This document shows positions 1 to 6,111 of a stretch of DNA of 8,255 nucleotides, piece by piece. Position 1 is the first letter of the stretch. Each line of letters starts with the position of its first letter. The DNA is from an uncultured Ruminiclostridium sp. (GTDB lineage: Bacteria; Bacillota; Clostridia; Oscillospirales; Acutalibacteraceae): NCBI GenBank assembly GCA_902490005.1, contig CABUCM010000068.1:1-8255 (forward strand). The letters run 5' to 3'. The translations under genes and the position numbers were made by a program. Under the pieces are notes generated by a model, which was not told where the DNA came from, did no database searches, and was given only the letters and a program-made list of their open reading frames with translations.

Positions 1-1149
1 GGGCAGCTTGCCCGCCATAGTATCCTCAAACGAGGTTCTGGGGTCGCCGGAGCCGGTAACCCGCATGGCCTGGTAAACGTAAGCCCGTCCCGAAAGGGGG
101 TCGCGGATAGCGCCGCCTAAGCAAGTGGCCGCGCCGCCGAAGGGTTCGATTTCGGTGGGATGGTTGTGCGTTTCATTTTTAAACTGGACCAGCCACTGCT
201 GGGTTTCGCCGTCGATGGTTACCGGCACCTGGATGGAGCAGGCGTTGATCTCCTCGCTGACATCCAAATCCGGGATTTTTCCTTCCTTCCGCAGCAGCTT
301 CATGCCCACCAGCGCCATATCCATCAGGGAAACCGGACGGGCGGTATCCTTGCCGTAAACCGTGTCTCTGGCGTCATAATAGGCCTTCAGCGCCTCTTCA
401 ATGGCGCCGGACAAAGCCCCCTTCTCGATCTCCACCTGCTCCAGCCGGGTCAGGAACGTGGTATGGCGGCAATGGTCGGACCAATAGGTGTCGATGACCC
501 GCAACTCCGTTACCGTAGGGTCCCGGCGCTCGGAATCCCGGAAATACGCCTGGCAGAAAGCCAGGTCCTCCAGCGTCATGGCAAAGCCCATGGAATTATA
601 ATAGGTCTGAAGCTCATCCTGGTCCCAGCCAATAAAGCCGCTGACCGCGGCGACATCCGGCGGCACCTCCGCCTGCATATCCAGGCTTTCCGGCTTTTCC
701 AAGGAAGCGATCCTGGATTCCACCGGGTTTACCAGATAAGACTGGATTTTCTCAAACTGCTCGTCGGTGATGTCCCCCTTGACAGCCACAACCCGGGCGG
801 TCAGCACCTGGGGGCGCTCCCCCTGAGTCAGCAGCTGAACGCATTGGGCGGCGGAATCGGCTCTTTGGTCGTACTGGCCAGGTAAATATTCCATGGCGAA
901 TACGCGGTAGCCCTCCGGCGCCGGAAATTCCTCGTCATACACCTGATCCACGTTGGGCTCGGACAGGATCGTCCCCCTGGCCCGCTGGAACTCCTCCTGA
1001 GAAAGCCCCGAAATATCGTAACGGTTTAAATAACGCAGGTCCTCAATCGCGGTTAGCCCAAGATTTTCCCTAAGGTCCGCCATTATATGGCCCGCTTCGA
1101 TATCAAAGCCTGGTTTCTTTTCCACAAAGATTCTGATTACCTTCGACAT
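1..1149 (-). CDS. purL: Phosphoribosylformylglycinamidine synthase, N-terminal part (cut by left edge)
   Basis: FGAM synthase catalyses the fourth step of de novo purine synthesis: FGAR + glutamine + ATP gives FGAM + glutamate + ADP + Pi, in the cytoplasm. 383 codons are visible and no stop is reached. The N-terminus (MSKVIRIFVEKKPGF) fits the PurS-like domain of long single-chain enzymes, followed by the linker region. The linker/active-site motif DTYWSDHCRHTTF lies at about residues 220-232, and the synthetase-domain motif NETHNHPTE at 325-333 is followed by EPFGGAATCLGGAIRD. The PurS-like start points to the roughly 1240-residue clostridial/streptococcal form with a C-terminal glutaminase domain, but that part lies outside the window, so this is inference. 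The start is ATG at 1149, with GGAGG at 1155-1159 five bases upstream. It is transcribed divergently from the PadR operon. No purine riboswitch or clear PurR box was recognised upstream. Large open frames on the opposite strand here are shadows. Confidence 0.94.
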   Translation of the reverse strand, partial: MSKVIRIFVEKKPGFDIEAGHIMADLRENLGLTAIEDLRYLNRYDISGLSQEEFQRARGTILSEPNVDQVYDEEFPAPEGYRVFAMEYLPGQYDQRADSAAQCVQLLTQGERPQVLTARVVAVKGDITDEQFEKIQSYLVNPVESRIASLEKPESLDMQAEVPPDVAAVSGFIGWDQDELQTYYNSMGFAMTLEDLAFCQAYFRDSERRDPTVTELRVIDTYWSDHCRHTTFLTRLEQVEIEKGALSGAIEEALKAYYDARDTVYGKDTARPVSLMDMALVGMKLLRKEGKIPDLDVSEEINACSIQVPVTIDGETQQWLVQFKNETHNHPTEIEPFGGAATCLGGAIRDPLSGRAYVYQAMRVTGSGDPRTSFEDTMAGKLP

Positions 1150-1200
1150 CTTTTCCTCCATTCCGCCGCGCTGCGGCAACTTACTGCTGTAACTTCTATT

Positions 1201-1209
1201 ATTTTAACA
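1201..1209 (-). promoter_or_regulatory. Possible extended -10 promoter for purL
   Basis: Read on the minus strand the bases are TGTTAAAAT, an extended -10 (TGN plus TAAAAT). The hexamer 17 nt upstream is only a T-run, so the -35 is weak. Between this site and the purL RBS lies a short GC-rich hairpin at 1165-1177 (GCCGC-GCT-GCGGC on the plus strand), six bases from the Shine-Dalgarno. It is too short to call a terminator or attenuator. The rest of 1210-1307 is AT-rich and shows nothing I recognise. Confidence 0.4.
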
Positions 1210-1307
1210 TATCCGGCATTGATAAAAAAGGGCAAAATTCACTTAAGCTTGCCGGCCTGGCCTAAAAGAATAAAACCAAAAGTCACAAAGAAATTTTCAG
1301 ATACCCC

Positions 1308-1336
1308 TTGACACATAATACTATGCAATATATAAT
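1308..1336 (+). promoter_or_regulatory. Consensus sigma-A promoter of the padR operon
   Basis: TTGACA at 1308-1313 and TATAAT at 1331-1336 are separated by exactly 17 bases. Both hexamers match the housekeeping consensus perfectly, so basal activity should be high unless a repressor is bound. The transcript would start near 1343 and the first start codon is at 1362, leaving a leader of about 20 nt. Confidence 0.9.
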
Positions 1337-1346
1337 ATAATGCATA
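1322..1346 (+). promoter_or_regulatory. Palindromic operator over the -10, likely PadR site
   Basis: The arms TATGCA (1322-1327) and TGCATA (1341-1346) are perfect inverted repeats flanking TATAAT. The AT-rich interior is also nearly symmetric about base 1334: 11 of 12 base pairs across the 25-bp element are complementary, the exception being 1328/1340. PadR-family repressors are winged-helix dimers that commonly bind such dyads in their own promoters and block RNA polymerase. A dyad embracing the -10 immediately before a padR gene is best read as an autorepression site. Binding itself is inferred. Confidence 0.78.
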
Positions 1347-1361
1347 AAGGGGGTTGAAGCC

Positions 1362-1703
1362 ATGGATATACAATTAAAAAAGGGTCTGCTGGAGGTCTGC
1401 GTATTGGCCAGCCTGATGCAGGAAGATTCCTACGGGTATCAGCTGATCAGCGATCTTTCCTCCTGTGTGGAAATTTCCGAATCCACCCTGTATCCCATAT
1501 TAAAGCGGCTGGACGCCGCCCAGTGCCTTACCACCTATTCCCGGGAACACAACGGAAGGCTGCGGAAGTATTACAGCATTACCCCTGAGGGAGTCATCCG
1601 GATTCAGGAATTTTTAAGGGATTGGCCTGAGATTCTGGAGGTTTATGATTACATCGAAAAAAATTTCAACAAAGGAAGGATGCTTCGTGATGACCAGGGA
1701 TAA
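1362..1703 (+). CDS. PadR-family transcriptional regulator
   Basis: 113 residues, the usual length of short PadR proteins that lack the long C-terminal helical domain. The winged helix covers about residues 5-85: the N-terminal helices include the family-typical SYGYQL (residues 23-28), the recognition-helix segment ESTLYPILKRLD follows (about 39-50), and the wing includes RKYYSITPEG (about 67-76). The start ATG at 1362 is preceded by an AAAGGGGG ribosome binding site. It is the first gene of a three-gene operon; its end overlaps the next gene by 14 bases, implying translational coupling. It probably represses its own promoter through the dyad at 1322-1346. Known relatives respond to small molecules, phenolics or envelope stress; the ligand here cannot be read from sequence. 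Confidence 0.92.
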   Translation: MDIQLKKGLLEVCVLASLMQEDSYGYQLISDLSSCVEISESTLYPILKRLDAAQCLTTYSREHNGRLRKYYSITPEGVIRIQEFLRDWPEILEVYDYIEKNFNKGRMLRDDQG

Positions 1704-2286
1704 GTATTTGAAGGAGCTTCGTCTTTTCATTGGGAAACTGCCCAAAGAAGACCGGAAACGGATATTGGAATTCTATAACGAGCTGATTGACGACAAGCTG
1801 GAAGCTGGCCAAACCGAGGAGGAAATCCTTTTGGAGTTCGGCACGCCTGAGGATCTGGCGAAACAAATTTTCCAGGATAACGGCCAAACCTACTCCCCGC
1901 CCAATACCACTTCCAGAGTGATGAAGGTCAGTGCTATTGTGTTGGGAAGCCCCATCTGGTTCTCGCTGCTGGCGGCTTTTCTGCTGATTGTTTTCGCGCT
2001 GTTCTTAACCCTATGGGCGGTGGTGTTCGCCATCTGGTGCTGCGCCTTCGCGTTTTGTGTCGCCGGAGCCGGCGGAATAATTGGTTCTATCCTGATGCTG
2101 GCTTTCACCGGACAGCCGGCGGCGGCCTTCTTCCAGCTCGGCGCCTGCCTGGTAGTGGGCGCATTAGGAATTTTTTCTGGGGTCGGTATTTATAAGCTGA
2201 CCTTGCTTTGCGCCCAATTTACCAAAAACAGCTGCGTCGGGCTGCTCCATTTTTTCTTTGGAAAGAAGGCTGAATTGAATGTTTAA
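1690..2286 (+). CDS. HAAS/DUF1700 domain membrane protein
   Basis: 198 residues. Residues 1-63 form a charged helical domain (MTRDKYLKELRLFIGKLP then RKRILEFYNELIDD and an EFGTPEDLAKQI tail), the pattern of the HAAS/DUF1700 family, which is habitually encoded directly after a PadR regulator. Hydrophobic stretches follow at about 80-117, long enough for two helices, and at about 119-139 and 148-175, so roughly four membrane segments. The HAAS domain is thought to be a cytoplasmic signalling module coupled to a membrane sensor; partner binding here is inference. ATG 1690 is chosen because AAAGGAAGG at 1671-1679 sits ten bases upstream. An in-frame ATG at 1645 has no ribosome binding site and would overlap padR by 59 bases. 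Its last eight bases overlap the next gene. Confidence 0.87.
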   Translation: MTRDKYLKELRLFIGKLPKEDRKRILEFYNELIDDKLEAGQTEEEILLEFGTPEDLAKQIFQDNGQTYSPPNTTSRVMKVSAIVLGSPIWFSLLAAFLLIVFALFLTLWAVVFAIWCCAFAFCVAGAGGIIGSILMLAFTGQPAAAFFQLGACLVVGALGIFSGVGIYKLTLLCAQFTKNSCVGLLHFFFGKKAELNV

Positions 2287-3346
2287 AAATAAATCGAAAA
2301 CTAAGCGGCTTCTTATGGTCGCCGGAATCCTATGCGGGGCGGGTATTTTGATCTCCGCGGTTTCCTTTGCGTTCTGCAATTTTGATATTTGGAAGGTGAG
2401 CGCCATGCCCGCTTATCATGAAAGCAGCTACAGCTATTCGGCTGATAAAATATCCACTTTGAAATTAGACCTGAAGGGCCAGCCGGTGGAGATCCGCACC
2501 TCGCCAGACGATAAAATTCATGTGACCGCCTGGGAAAACAACCGGGTGAAATTCGCCGCGGATGAGACTCCGGATTCCTTGACCTTGTCCTTAGGCGCCG
2601 ATATCCATTGGTATGACCAATTTATTTATGGCTTCTTCTCCCAACTTTCTTCCTACAGCCACCGCAGCGTCATTGAAATCCCCTCAGGCTATCAAGGTGA
2701 CTTTATCATTTCCTGTTCCGAAACCACCGTGGACCTGAATGGATTCCAGAACCTGAAAAATCTGGAGATTAAAAATTCCAACGGTTCCATTACCCTGGAG
2801 AACATCTCCTCCACTAGATGCACGCTGTCCACCTCTAATTCCGCCATTATCTGCAAGGGGCTGAGCACCGGCGAAATGGAGGCCTATTCTTCCAACGGCG
2901 CCATTGCCTTAGAGCGGGTAACCGCTACCAGCATTCATACCGGCACCTCTAATTCCGCGGTGGATGGAAACGCCCTGGCCGCCGGTGAAATCACGGTGTC
3001 CAACAGCAACGGGTATATTTTCCTGTCCGGAATCAGCGCGGATACCTTAGCAGCCTCCACCTCCAATTCCAGCAATCAATTAGAGGACTCTTCCCTCGCA
3101 AACTCTGTCACCCTCACCAACAGCAACGGCTATCTTGGTATTGACCGGGTGAAAGCGCCTAACATCGACCTTTCCACCTCCAACAGCAAAATTTCCGGCG
3201 TCATCGACGGCAGCCAGCGGGATTATTCTATCCAGGCGAAAACCTCTAACGGCGACAGCAGCCTGATGAACGCCACCGGCGGGGAAAAGTCCCTGAAGGT
3301 CAATAACTCCAACGGCGACATCGACATAAATTTCTCTCAGCCGTAA
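2279..3346 (+). CDS. DUF4097-type beta-solenoid protein with N-terminal anchor
   Basis: 355 residues. Basic residues 3-10 precede a hydrophobic segment (about 11-33) that would act as an uncleaved anchor or signal peptide, placing the rest outside the membrane. Residues 58-150 form a beta-rich region, then residues 162-350 contain ten regularly spaced Ser-Asn turns (see the repeat entry), predicting a right-handed beta-helix. This fits the DUF4097 (putative adhesin) family, which commonly sits with PadR and HAAS genes; for example YvlB in Bacillus is similar in kind. The start at 2279 has AGAAGG (2264-2269) nine bases upstream and overlaps the previous stop by eight bases, so the genes are coupled. 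No catalytic motif is seen. The likely role is envelope sensing or surface scaffolding, and this is uncertain. Confidence 0.85.
   Translation: MFKNKSKTKRLLMVAGILCGAGILISAVSFAFCNFDIWKVSAMPAYHESSYSYSADKISTLKLDLKGQPVEIRTSPDDKIHVTAWENNRVKFAADETPDSLTLSLGADIHWYDQFIYGFFSQLSSYSHRSVIEIPSGYQGDFIISCSETTVDLNGFQNLKNLEIKNSNGSITLENISSTRCTLSTSNSAIICKGLSTGEMEAYSSNGAIALERVTATSIHTGTSNSAVDGNALAAGEITVSNSNGYIFLSGISADTLAASTSNSSNQLEDSSLANSVTLTNSNGYLGIDRVKAPNIDLSTSNSKISGVIDGSQRDYSIQAKTSNGDSSLMNATGGEKSLKVNNSNGDIDINFSQP
2774..3316 (+). repeat. Coding repeat: 19-residue ladder of SNG/SNS turns
   Basis: Within the DUF4097 protein the Asn residues of Ser-Asn-Gly or Ser-Asn-Ser triplets fall at residues 168, 187, 206, 225, 244, 263, 283, 302, 324 and 345, with spacings of 19, 19, 19, 19, 19, 20, 19, 22 and 21. 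The third residue alternates Gly, Ser, Gly, Ser, Gly, Ser, Gly, Ser, Gly and then Gly. So the basic rung is 19 residues and the super-repeat is 38. DNA identity is local: the 15-mer CACCTCTAATTCCGC occurs at 2830-2844 and again at 2944-2958, 114 bases (two rungs) apart, which argues for an origin by two-rung duplication. Confidence 0.85.
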
Positions 3347-3377
3347 AGCCAAAATAGCTTTTCTATCGTTCCCCATC

Positions 3378-3417
3378 AAAAAAGGTCCCTGAACGGAAAT
3401 TCCGTTCAGGGACCTTT
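3378..3417. terminator. Perfect hairpin terminator between convergent operons
   Basis: AAAGGTCCCTGAACGGAA at 3381-3398 is perfectly complementary to 3400-3417, around the single base 3399. The six A residues at 3378-3383 become a T-run on the minus strand directly after the stem, so it is a good intrinsic terminator for znuACB. On the plus strand only three Ts follow the stem, so it would act less strongly for the padR operon, whose last stop is at 3346. The remaining bases 3418-3443 hold nothing else. Confidence 0.85.
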
Positions 3418-3443
3418 CGCGGGCAGGCCGTATTTTGAAAGGG

Positions 3444-4289
3444 TCAGCCCCTGGCCTTGACCCGGTTTCCAAGATACGTGGCAAAAAACAGCACCGCCGC
3501 CACCAGGCAGATGGTGCCTCCGGCGGAGGTCCCCAAATAATAGGAGAGAATCAATCCGGAAACGCCGGAAAACAAAGAAAATAGAATCGACAGCCCGTGA
3601 TAGGACCGCATGCCGCCGGAGATATTTCTGGCGGCCGCGGCGGGCAGCACCAGCAGGGCGTTGATGATGAGAATACCCACCCATTTGATGGAAACGGTGA
3701 CAATAAAGGCCACCACAATCATAAACAGGTTTTGATACAGCTTGACAGAAACCCCTTTACTGGACGCCAAATCCGGGTTCAGGCTGGACACCATCAATGG
3801 GTTAAACGCGAACACCCAAAAGCTCACGGCCCCCAGCAGCACAAAAAGGAGCAGTAAAAGTTCATCCGGGCTGACGGCTAAAATATCGCCGATTAAATAA
3901 TTGGAATACTTTGAAAATCCACCGTTGGCGGAAAGAAGCACCACGCCCAGGGCTACGCCGGTAGCGGAAAACACCCCGATAATGGTGTCCGACGAGGAGG
4001 TTTGGGACGCCATCACCCCGGAAATCGCCACGGCGAACAGCAAAGCGAAGCCCAGCATAGAAATCAAATAGTTGTCGATGCCCATCATCACCCCGATGGC
4101 GATGCCCGTCAAGGCGGAGTGTCCCAGGGCGTCGGAGAAAAAGGACATTTTATTGTTAACGATCATCGTCCCGGTCAGGCCGAATAAAGGAGTTATCATC
4201 AATACCGCCAGCAGGGCGTTTTTCATAAAATCAAATTCCGCCCACTCAAAGGGTAACAGCGTATTTAAAAAGGAATAAACCGCGTCCAT
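3444..4289 (-). CDS. znuB: Zinc ABC transporter permease (ABC-3 family)
   Basis: 281-residue polytopic membrane protein, typical for ZnuB/AdcB/MntB-type permeases with about eight helices. The family hallmark SFFSDALGHSALTGIAIG is at residues 49-66, and a later segment with IKWVGILIINALLVLPAAAARN matches the conserved pore helix region. It forms the membrane channel that ZnuC drives and ZnuA feeds. The start is set at ATG 4289 because AAAGGAGG lies just upstream (4294-4301 on the plus strand), while a start at 4313 would overlap znuC by 14 bases and lacks a site. It is the last gene of the operon, ten bases after znuC, and is followed by the terminator at 3378-3417. ABC-3 permeases also carry manganese or iron; zinc is inferred from the receptor and the regulator. 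Confidence 0.92.
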   Translation of the reverse strand: MDAVYSFLNTLLPFEWAEFDFMKNALLAVLMITPLFGLTGTMIVNNKMSFFSDALGHSALTGIAIGVMMGIDNYLISMLGFALLFAVAISGVMASQTSSSDTIIGVFSATGVALGVVLLSANGGFSKYSNYLIGDILAVSPDELLLLLFVLLGAVSFWVFAFNPLMVSSLNPDLASSKGVSVKLYQNLFMIVVAFIVTVSIKWVGILIINALLVLPAAAARNISGGMRSYHGLSILFSLFSGVSGLILSYYLGTSAGGTICLVAAVLFFATYLGNRVKARG

Positions 4290-4299
4290 AGCTCCTCCT

Positions 4300-5028
4300 T
4301 TAATCCAGCCCAAAGGCTTCCCGCACCTGGGGGTTATTCAGCACCTTCTCCACCGTGTTCTGCATGGTAACGGTGCCGTCTTCCAAAAAAGCGGCCTTCG
4401 ACGCATACTTCTTTACATGTCCGATATCATGGGACACCAGGATCACCGGCATGTGGTATTCGCTGCGCAGAGAGGTGACAAGATCATAAAAAACGCCTAC
4501 GCCCTTCCGGTCTACAGCGGAAACCGGCTCGTCCAGAAGCAGCAGGTCGGGCATTGGGTCCAGGGCAAAGGCCAGCAGCACCCGCTGCAGCTCGCCGCCG
4601 GAAAGCGCCCCAAGCTTTTTCTGGAATACCCCTTCGCCCCCCACCTTTTTCAGCAGGCTCTGGGCCTGTTTCTGCCGTCTTCTGCTGTGGGAAAGCCACA
4701 CAGGGACCCGGCTTTGATTGGCGCAGAACAAGTCCTCCACCGTCACAGGGGTGCTGCGATCAAAGGAAAGGAACTGAGGCACATATCCGATTCTCGGCCT
4801 CGCGATCTTTTTCCCACGGCAATCAAAATAGGTAATCTGGCCGGCGTAAGGCGTCTGGCCTAAAATCGCCTTCAGCAGGGTGGTTTTTCCCGCCCCGTTC
4901 CGTCCGATGAGAGCTAAAATCTCTCCGTGGTTGGCGGTGAGATTCACATGGTTCAAAATCTCTGTGCTTCCCTTTCGTACGCTGAGATTTTCTATTTTTA
5001 CGCTGCAATGACAAATATGCTCTTCCAT
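4300..5028 (-). CDS. znuC: Zinc ABC transporter ATP-binding protein
   Basis: 242 residues, one complete ABC ATPase domain. Walker A is GRNGAGKTT (residues 42-50), the Q-loop is YVPQ (Q85), the signature is LSGGELQ (142-148), Walker B is LLLLDEP (162-168) and the switch His is H200 in SHD. All catalytic residues are present, so it should be active. It binds ZnuB on the cytoplasmic face and powers import. The N-terminus before the fold holds a small Cys/His cluster (H4, C6, H7, C8) that could touch metal. The start at 5028 has AAGGAGA just upstream; the gap to znuA is 12 bases and to znuB ten, so the three are co-transcribed. Confidence 0.94.
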   Translation of the reverse strand: MEEHICHCSVKIENLSVRKGSTEILNHVNLTANHGEILALIGRNGAGKTTLLKAILGQTPYAGQITYFDCRGKKIARPRIGYVPQFLSFDRSTPVTVEDLFCANQSRVPVWLSHSRRRQKQAQSLLKKVGGEGVFQKKLGALSGGELQRVLLAFALDPMPDLLLLDEPVSAVDRKGVGVFYDLVTSLRSEYHMPVILVSHDIGHVKKYASKAAFLEDGTVTMQNTVEKVLNNPQVREAFGLD

Positions 5029-5040
5029 CGCTTTCTCCTT

Positions 5041-5964
5041 TTAGGAATTTAACGCCTGATCCAACACCTGCAAATTCTGTTCCATAGCGGCCAAATACGC
5101 GTCCTTGTCCCAGTCCCCGGAAACAGCCGGATCCAGCACATAGACCTTGGCGTCGGTTTCCGCGGCAATAATATCCGCTGAGGTTTCCGGGTACTGGGGC
5201 TCAACAAACAGGGCCTTGGCGTTGGTTTCCCGCACCAGCCGTATGGTGTCCGCCAACTCCTTCGCGCTGGGCTGGCTGTCCGGTTCCCGGTTGATTACCG
5301 CCGCGATGTGAAGGCCGAATTCCTCCGCGAAATAAGGGAACGCCTCGTGAAAGGTGATAATATCCCTGCTTTTCACATGGTCTAAGGTCTGATGCATCTT
5401 GTCCCGCAGATCGGAAAGCTTTTGTAAATAAGCGTCTGTATTGCTCTTGTATTCCTCCGCGTGCTCCGGGTCCAGGGCGATAATCCCTTCCGACAGGTTT
5501 TTCACCTGGGCCATACAGTTGCTGATAGAAACCCAAAGATGGGGGTTTTCCCCTCCTTCATGGTCGTGACCGCTTTCCTCATCATGGTGATGGTCCTCTC
5601 CGGAAGCGATCAGGAGGATGCCAGTGCTGGAATCGATTACCGGCAAATCCGGCAGCTGGGCTGTAATTTTATCCATAAAGCCTTCCATCCCGGCGCCGTT
5701 GATTAAAAAAGCGTCGGCGGTTTCCGCCTTTTTCATATCAGCGGTGGTCATTTGGAAGTCATGCAGGCAGCCGGTCTGCTGCTGGGCCATGCTCTCTACC
5801 AATACCCCATCCACACCGTCGGTAATATTTAGCGCCATAATGGCGATAGGATAAAAAGACGCCAACAGCTTAATCCTGGGCCGTTCCTCCCGGGCCGGCT
5901 GACACCCAGAAAAGCCCGCCAAACAGGCCGCGATGCACAGCAGCAGGGATAAAATCCGTTTCAT
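5041..5964 (-). CDS. znuA: Zinc-binding lipoprotein receptor of the ABC importer
   Basis: 307 residues, cluster A-I metal receptor. A signal peptide (MKRILSLLLCIAACLAG) ends in FSGC, giving a likely lipidated Cys21; an earlier IAAC at Cys14 is a less likely alternative. Probable metal ligands are H68 (GCLHDF), H142 (NPHLW), H206 (TFHEAF) and D278 (VLDPA). The third ligand being His rather than Glu favours zinc over manganese. A His/acid-rich loop at about 122-139 (DHHHDEE, GHDHE) sits between the first two ligands, a usual zinc-capture feature. ATG 5964 is chosen over a TTG nine codons upstream (5991) because GGAGG is placed five bases before it, the signal peptide begins there, and the upstream start would sit inside the operator. 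It leads the znuA-znuC-znuB operon. Confidence 0.94.
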   Translation of the reverse strand: MKRILSLLLCIAACLAGFSGCQPAREERPRIKLLASFYPIAIMALNITDGVDGVLVESMAQQQTGCLHDFQMTTADMKKAETADAFLINGAGMEGFMDKITAQLPDLPVIDSSTGILLIASGEDHHHDEESGHDHEGGENPHLWVSISNCMAQVKNLSEGIIALDPEHAEEYKSNTDAYLQKLSDLRDKMHQTLDHVKSRDIITFHEAFPYFAEEFGLHIAAVINREPDSQPSAKELADTIRLVRETNAKALFVEPQYPETSADIIAAETDAKVYVLDPAVSGDWDKDAYLAAMEQNLQVLDQALNS

Positions 5965-5982
5965 AACGCCTCCAAGGCTCCG

Positions 5983-6005
5983 TAATTGCAAATTATTTGC
6001 ATTTA
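5983..6005. promoter_or_regulatory. Zur/Fur-type operator for znuACB
   Basis: The core TGCAAAT-T-ATTTGCA (5987-6001) is a perfect 7-1-7 palindrome. Flanking bases TAA at 5983-5985 and TTA at 6003-6005 extend the symmetry, with one mismatch at 5986/6002, giving 23 bp with 10 of 11 pairs matched. Length and centre resemble the Bacillus Zur box (core TCGTAATNATTACGA as I recall it), although the inner bases differ. It starts about ten bases downstream of the znuA -10, covering the start of the transcript, and lies 18 bases before the znuA start codon, so occupancy should block expression. Confidence 0.83.
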
Positions 6006-6014
6006 GCCTTTCCT

Positions 6015-6043
6015 ATTGTAAGCCAGTTTCCTTTTCCTGTCAA
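6015..6043 (-). promoter_or_regulatory. Sigma-A promoter of znuACB
   Basis: On the minus strand TTGACA (6043-6038) and TACAAT (6020-6015) are separated by 17 bases, a near-perfect promoter (one mismatch in the -10). The predicted transcript start, near 6008, lies just before the operator at 5983-6005. Confidence 0.87.
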
Positions 6044-6059
6044 GGGGAAAGCATCCAGC

Positions 6060-6088
6060 TTGAATTTTCCCCTGTTTTCTGCTACAAT
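6060..6088 (+). promoter_or_regulatory. Sigma-A promoter of the Fur-family gene
   Basis: TTGAAT (6060-6065) and TACAAT (6083-6088) are separated by 17 bases. The predicted start near 6095 leaves a very short leader before the ATG at 6112. It does not overlap the divergent znu promoter, and no copy of the Zur-type palindrome lies within it, so the regulator is probably made constitutively. Confidence 0.78.
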
Positions 6089-6111
6089 TAGGGGCAAAGA
6101 AGGTGGCAGTC

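Noticed and set aside
160..885. A 241-codon plus-strand open frame opposite purL
   Set aside because: It lies antisense to clear PurL sequence with conserved motifs, has low-complexity His/Gly/Leu-rich content and no ribosome binding site; it is a shadow frame.
1150..1307. Possible purine riboswitch or PurR box upstream of purL
   Set aside because: No conserved purine aptamer loops or paired PurR boxes could be recognised; only a weak extended -10 and a five-bp hairpin are present.
1087..1311. A 74-codon plus-strand frame across the purL start and intergenic region
   Set aside because: It starts inside purL, has no recognisable domain and ends at the padR -35; composition follows the AT-rich intergenic DNA.
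1645..1689. Upstream in-frame ATG for the HAAS protein
   Set aside because: No ribosome binding site precedes it, while ATG 1690 has AAAGGAAGG at correct spacing and begins exactly at the conserved domain start.
2830..2958. Repeated 15-mer CACCTCTAATTCCGC considered as a mobile or regulatory DNA repeat
   Set aside because: Both copies are in frame and encode the TSNSA corner of the solenoid rungs, so they are coding repeats.
3080..3484. A 134-codon minus-strand frame spanning the DUF4097 end, terminator and znuB end
   Set aside because: It would be read through the 3378-3417 terminator stem and overlaps real coding sequence on both sides; a shadow produced by the repeats.
4417..4863. A 148-codon plus-strand frame opposite znuC
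   Set aside because: It is antisense to Walker and signature motifs, without family resemblance or a ribosome binding site.
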